Origin: Chryseobacterium sp. GVT01B
GTDB taxonomy: Bacteria; Bacteroidota; Bacteroidia; Flavobacteriales; Weeksellaceae
Direction: 5' to 3'
NCBI RefSeq assembly: GCF_019970045.1
Contig: NZ_JAHXYI010000002.1
Span: forward strand, 620,001 to 684,000
DNA length: 64,000 nucleotides
Shown: positions 61,609 to 64,000 of the stretch, piece after piece
Layout: the number at the start of each line of letters is the position of its first letter
How positions within the stretch are numbered: position 1 is the first letter of the stretch
Notes under the pieces: model-generated
Database searches by the model: none
What the model was told of the DNA's origin: nothing
Seen by the model: the letters and a program-made list of their open reading frames with translations, nothing else
Translations under genes and position numbers: made by a program

Positions 61609-61716
61609 TTTATTTGATATTTAATTGTTAATATTTGATCTGTAGAGGGTCCATTTAGGTGTGATATACAGCTGATAGCCGGAAGCCCTGAGTTCTGGAT
61701 AGCTTCTTAACGCAAT

Positions 61717-61759
<43 letters not shown>

Positions 61760-62078
61760 CTGAATGAAAGGATCCAATATATTCTGCTGCATTGAAGTCC
61801 TTAATGAATCCCTTTTATCCTGCCTGAGTTTCTTGAAACGATCCTGAACGCTTGCATGCAGGGGCTCAGGATATCAAACAAGATAATTTGACAGCAATCT
61901 TGCTGAGAGTCTTGCGCAAATAAAAAGTATATAACTGCCACCTATTCTTCTACTGTTGTCTTTGGCTTGCAGTGTCTATGTTTGGCGCTTTTATTATTAT
62001 CTATATTCTTTACTATTCAGAGTTACTTTGTAACAGTAAAAAACATTGGTTATTAAGGGGTTATTCTTTCACCCGAAA

Positions 62079-62137
62079 GGGGCAAGTTGTGTTTTGAGCA
62101 TCTCGAAATGATTTCCGATGCTAAAAACAACTTGCCC
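62079..62137. repeat. nested inverted repeat, candidate oriT
   Basis: Outer arms GGGCAAGTTGT (62080-62090) and ACAACTTGCCC (62127-62137) pair exactly. Inside, GAGCATC and GATGCT form a second stem. It lies 60 bases before mobA, the usual place for an origin of transfer. The nick site is not identifiable by eye. Confidence 0.6.
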
Positions 62138-62196
62138 TTGCAGGGGGCAGAAAAACAACCTCCGAAGTCGGTGTTTATATATTAAAGTAGAAGATT

Positions 62197-62631
62197 ATGA
62201 ATGATAAAAACAATGAACAAAAGAAAAAGGGAGGACGACATCCTAAAGTTGATCCTGCCAAGATTAGATATACTATCTCTTTGAATGAAGCTGAACATGC
62301 CCGTTTCCTTAGTTTATTCGAACAGTCCGGAATGAATGTAAAAGCCCATTTTATTACCTCCTGTATTTTTGATAAAAAGATACAAACCATCAGAATTGAT
62401 AAAGGAACCATTGATTTTTACATGAGATTGACTTCATTTTACAGTCAGTTTCGCTCAGTGGGTATCAATTACAATCAGATTGTGAAGATCCTTTACAGCA
62501 ACTTTTCTGAAAAAAAAGCTGCATTATTTCTGTATAAACTGGAAAAACAAACATTAGAAATGATAGAAATTTTAAAAAAAGTTATTCAGATTACCGGGGA
62601 CTTTGAGCAGAAACATTTACAAAATAAATAA
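62197..62631 (+). CDS. mobilisation accessory protein (MobA/MobC type)
   Basis: A 144-residue basic protein with an N-terminal Lys-rich tail, then a ribbon-helix-helix region (RYTISLNEAEHARFLSLFEQSG) and a conserved FYMRLTSFYSQFRSVGINYNQIVKILYSNF segment typical of relaxosome proteins in Bacteroidetes. It would bind oriT and guide the relaxase. The relaxase starts 4 bases downstream. Confidence 0.9.
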   Translation: MNDKNNEQKKKGGRHPKVDPAKIRYTISLNEAEHARFLSLFEQSGMNVKAHFITSCIFDKKIQTIRIDKGTIDFYMRLTSFYSQFRSVGINYNQIVKILYSNFSEKKAALFLYKLEKQTLEMIEILKKVIQITGDFEQKHLQNK

Positions 62632-62635
62632 TAAA

Positions 62636-63922
62636 ATGATCGCAAAAATCGGAAGAAGCAGTAATCTCTTTGGAGCTTTATCATATAACAATATAAAAGT
62701 GCAGCAAGAAAAAGGTAAAATTCTTTTTACCCATAAGATAGTGGAAACAAGCTGTGGAGAGTTTACAATCCCAGAATTAATGCGTTCTTTTGAGCCCTAC
62801 CTTCTCTCTAACCGAAAAACAGAAAAGCATACATTACATATTTCCATTAATCCCGACCCAAAAGATAAGGTTTCCAACGAACAATTTAAGCAAATTGCTG
62901 AGCAATACATGCAGGAAATGGGTTATGGAGACCAGCCTTTTATAGTCTTCAAACATACAGATATTGAAAGAAGTCACATTCATATTGTATCTGTCTGTAT
63001 AGATGATACAGGTAAAAAGATTTCTGATTCATTCGAGAAAATAAGATCAATGAAAGCCTGCCGGAAGTTGGAAAAAAAATTTGGTTTGCTCTGTGCAGTT
63101 GATAAAGTACCCCGGAAAAATGATAAGATTTTCCAGCCAGTGGATTATGTAAAAGGTAATATAAAAAGTCAGATCTCTTCAGTTATCCGCCACCTGCCCC
63201 AATACTATCAGTTTCAGAGTTTGGGTGAATACAATGCTCTTCTCTCTCTTTTTAATATTACCACTGAAAAAGTGGAAGGTAAGCTGCATGGAAAACTAAA
63301 AAAAGGTTTGTTGTACTTTCCCTTAAATGAGTCGGGTAAAAAAACAGGAAGTCCATTGAAAGCTTCCTTAATTGGAAAAAACACCGGTATTGATTTTCTT
63401 GAAAAACATTTTGAGTATAATAGGACAAATATGAAAAATCATTGGGTCAAATCCATCCTAAAATCAAAAATCGGGGATGCTTTACACTATTCAAAAGGTG
63501 AACAAGACTTAAAAAAACAATTGGCTGACAAAGGCATTGATATGGTTGTGAGAAGAAATGAACAAGGAAGGATATATGGTATGACATTTATTGATCATCA
63601 CTCTAAAACAATTTGGAACGGATCAAGGTTAGGCAAAGAGTTTTCTGCGAGTTCATTTAATGATTGCTGGAATAATACAAATGAAGATAATAAAGACCTT
63701 TCTGAAAAACAATTCTCAATTTTAAAGCTGGGAAATCTGTTCAATTTTGATGAAACAGGTGTGCACCATTTATTTGATTTTTCCAACACTCTTTCAAAAC
63801 AGGATGATAATATTCTTAATGTATTAAGTGGCCTGCTTCCAGAAATACAGGAAGATGATTATGAAGAAATTGATTTTATGAAGAAAATGAAAAGAAAAAA
63901 GAATAGGTTCCGGGAAAAATGA
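62636..63922 (+). CDS. relaxase MobB
   Basis: A 428-residue relaxase of the MobB/BmgA type (MOBP). The HxH metal motif is RSHIHIVS (His114, His116), with an upstream HTLHISINPDPKD strand and the candidate catalytic Tyr near LFGALSYNNIK (Tyr17). The C-terminal part (about 290-428) is charged and helical. It nicks oriT to start transfer. I start at ATG 62636; the longer frame to 62603 overlaps mobA. Confidence 0.92.
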   Translation: MIAKIGRSSNLFGALSYNNIKVQQEKGKILFTHKIVETSCGEFTIPELMRSFEPYLLSNRKTEKHTLHISINPDPKDKVSNEQFKQIAEQYMQEMGYGDQPFIVFKHTDIERSHIHIVSVCIDDTGKKISDSFEKIRSMKACRKLEKKFGLLCAVDKVPRKNDKIFQPVDYVKGNIKSQISSVIRHLPQYYQFQSLGEYNALLSLFNITTEKVEGKLHGKLKKGLLYFPLNESGKKTGSPLKASLIGKNTGIDFLEKHFEYNRTNMKNHWVKSILKSKIGDALHYSKGEQDLKKQLADKGIDMVVRRNEQGRIYGMTFIDHHSKTIWNGSRLGKEFSASSFNDCWNNTNEDNKDLSEKQFSILKLGNLFNFDETGVHHLFDFSNTLSKQDDNILNVLSGLLPEIQEDDYEEIDFMKKMKRKKNRFREK

Positions 63923-63953
63923 TAGATATCTGTTGGGGCAGTCTTATTGGACA

Positions 63954-64000
63954 ATGATAGCCAAAGAGGACCAGAAAATACTTCTGGCTGCTGATAAAGC
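63954..64000 (+). CDS. possible start of next gene, cut by window end
   Basis: ATG at 63954 opens MIAKEDQKILLAADKA and runs off the window. It lies 32 bases after mobB, where accessory or coupling-protein genes follow. It does not look like the start of a VirD4 coupling protein. Too short to name. Confidence 0.3.
   Translation, partial: MIAKEDQKILLAADK

Overview
The window reads as chromosome of a Flavobacteriia member of the Chryseobacterium type (Weeksellaceae). It is AT-rich. It carries family-level markers such as a TonB receptor paired with a DUF4249 lipoprotein, a GLPGLI protein, a DUF2723 giant membrane protein and DUF6428 in an ars operon. Promoters fit the Bacteroidetes -7 consensus TAnnTTTG, Shine-Dalgarno signals are weak, and the transfer genes follow the CTnDOT-like TraA-TraQ scheme. 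The genus is an inference from gene content.

Positions 1-8000 hold the end of a methyltransferase gene and a nitrite/nitric oxide respiration cluster on the plus strand. In order these are a small membrane protein, a lipoprotein copper nitrite reductase (nirK), a NirV-like SUMF1 lipoprotein, a Sco-type copper chaperone, a lipoprotein cytochrome c, the di-iron repair protein Ric, a quinol-type nitric oxide reductase and a hemerythrin-like protein. Together they would reduce nitrite to nitrous oxide and repair nitrosative damage. No nitrate or nitrous oxide reductase is seen. Positions 8000-14700 hold a DUF2723 protein flanked by two copies of a palindromic repeat, then an SDR-RidA-Crp/Fnr group with two CRP-like operator sites, a SUKH protein and a TlpA thioredoxin. 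Positions 15700-25600 hold a TonB receptor/DUF4249 pair, a DUF1275 membrane protein, a second Crp/Fnr regulator, a VOC protein, an alpha/beta hydrolase, an ACT protein, a possible 37-residue peptide gene and a response regulator/histidine kinase pair.

Positions 26300-40650 hold two amine-oxidising flavoenzymes, a MarR-GNAT fusion with DUF2000, a VWA/MoxR-type ATPase pair, an NTF2-like gene with a small membrane protein, an AraC-GyrI regulator, exported agmatine deiminase-like and cyclic-nucleotide phosphodiesterase-like enzymes, and an arsenic operon (arsR, DUF6428, arsC, ACR3) with two matching ArsR-type operators.

Positions 40650-48000 are an accessory zone with long non-coding stretches. 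It holds a GLPGLI protein with a cysteine-containing exported peptide that lacks a normal start codon, a serine hydrolase, a decayed DUF6922-like gene, and a secreted protein with a fibrinogen-like segment. Three TTGCGGAGA-type motifs, one extending into a tRNA 3'-end fragment, and two diverged copies of a ~200 bp direct repeat suggest old site-specific integrations.

Positions 48000 to the right end are the transfer region of a conjugative transposon: a radC pseudogene, traQ-O-N-M-L-K-J-I-G-F-E on the minus strand, a GntR-controlled ABC transporter cassette on the opposite strand, then traD-, traC- and traA-like genes, a candidate oriT region with a (CAAT)10 tract, and mobilisation genes mobA/mobB. 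Its integrase, coupling protein and at least one end lie outside the window or are missing.
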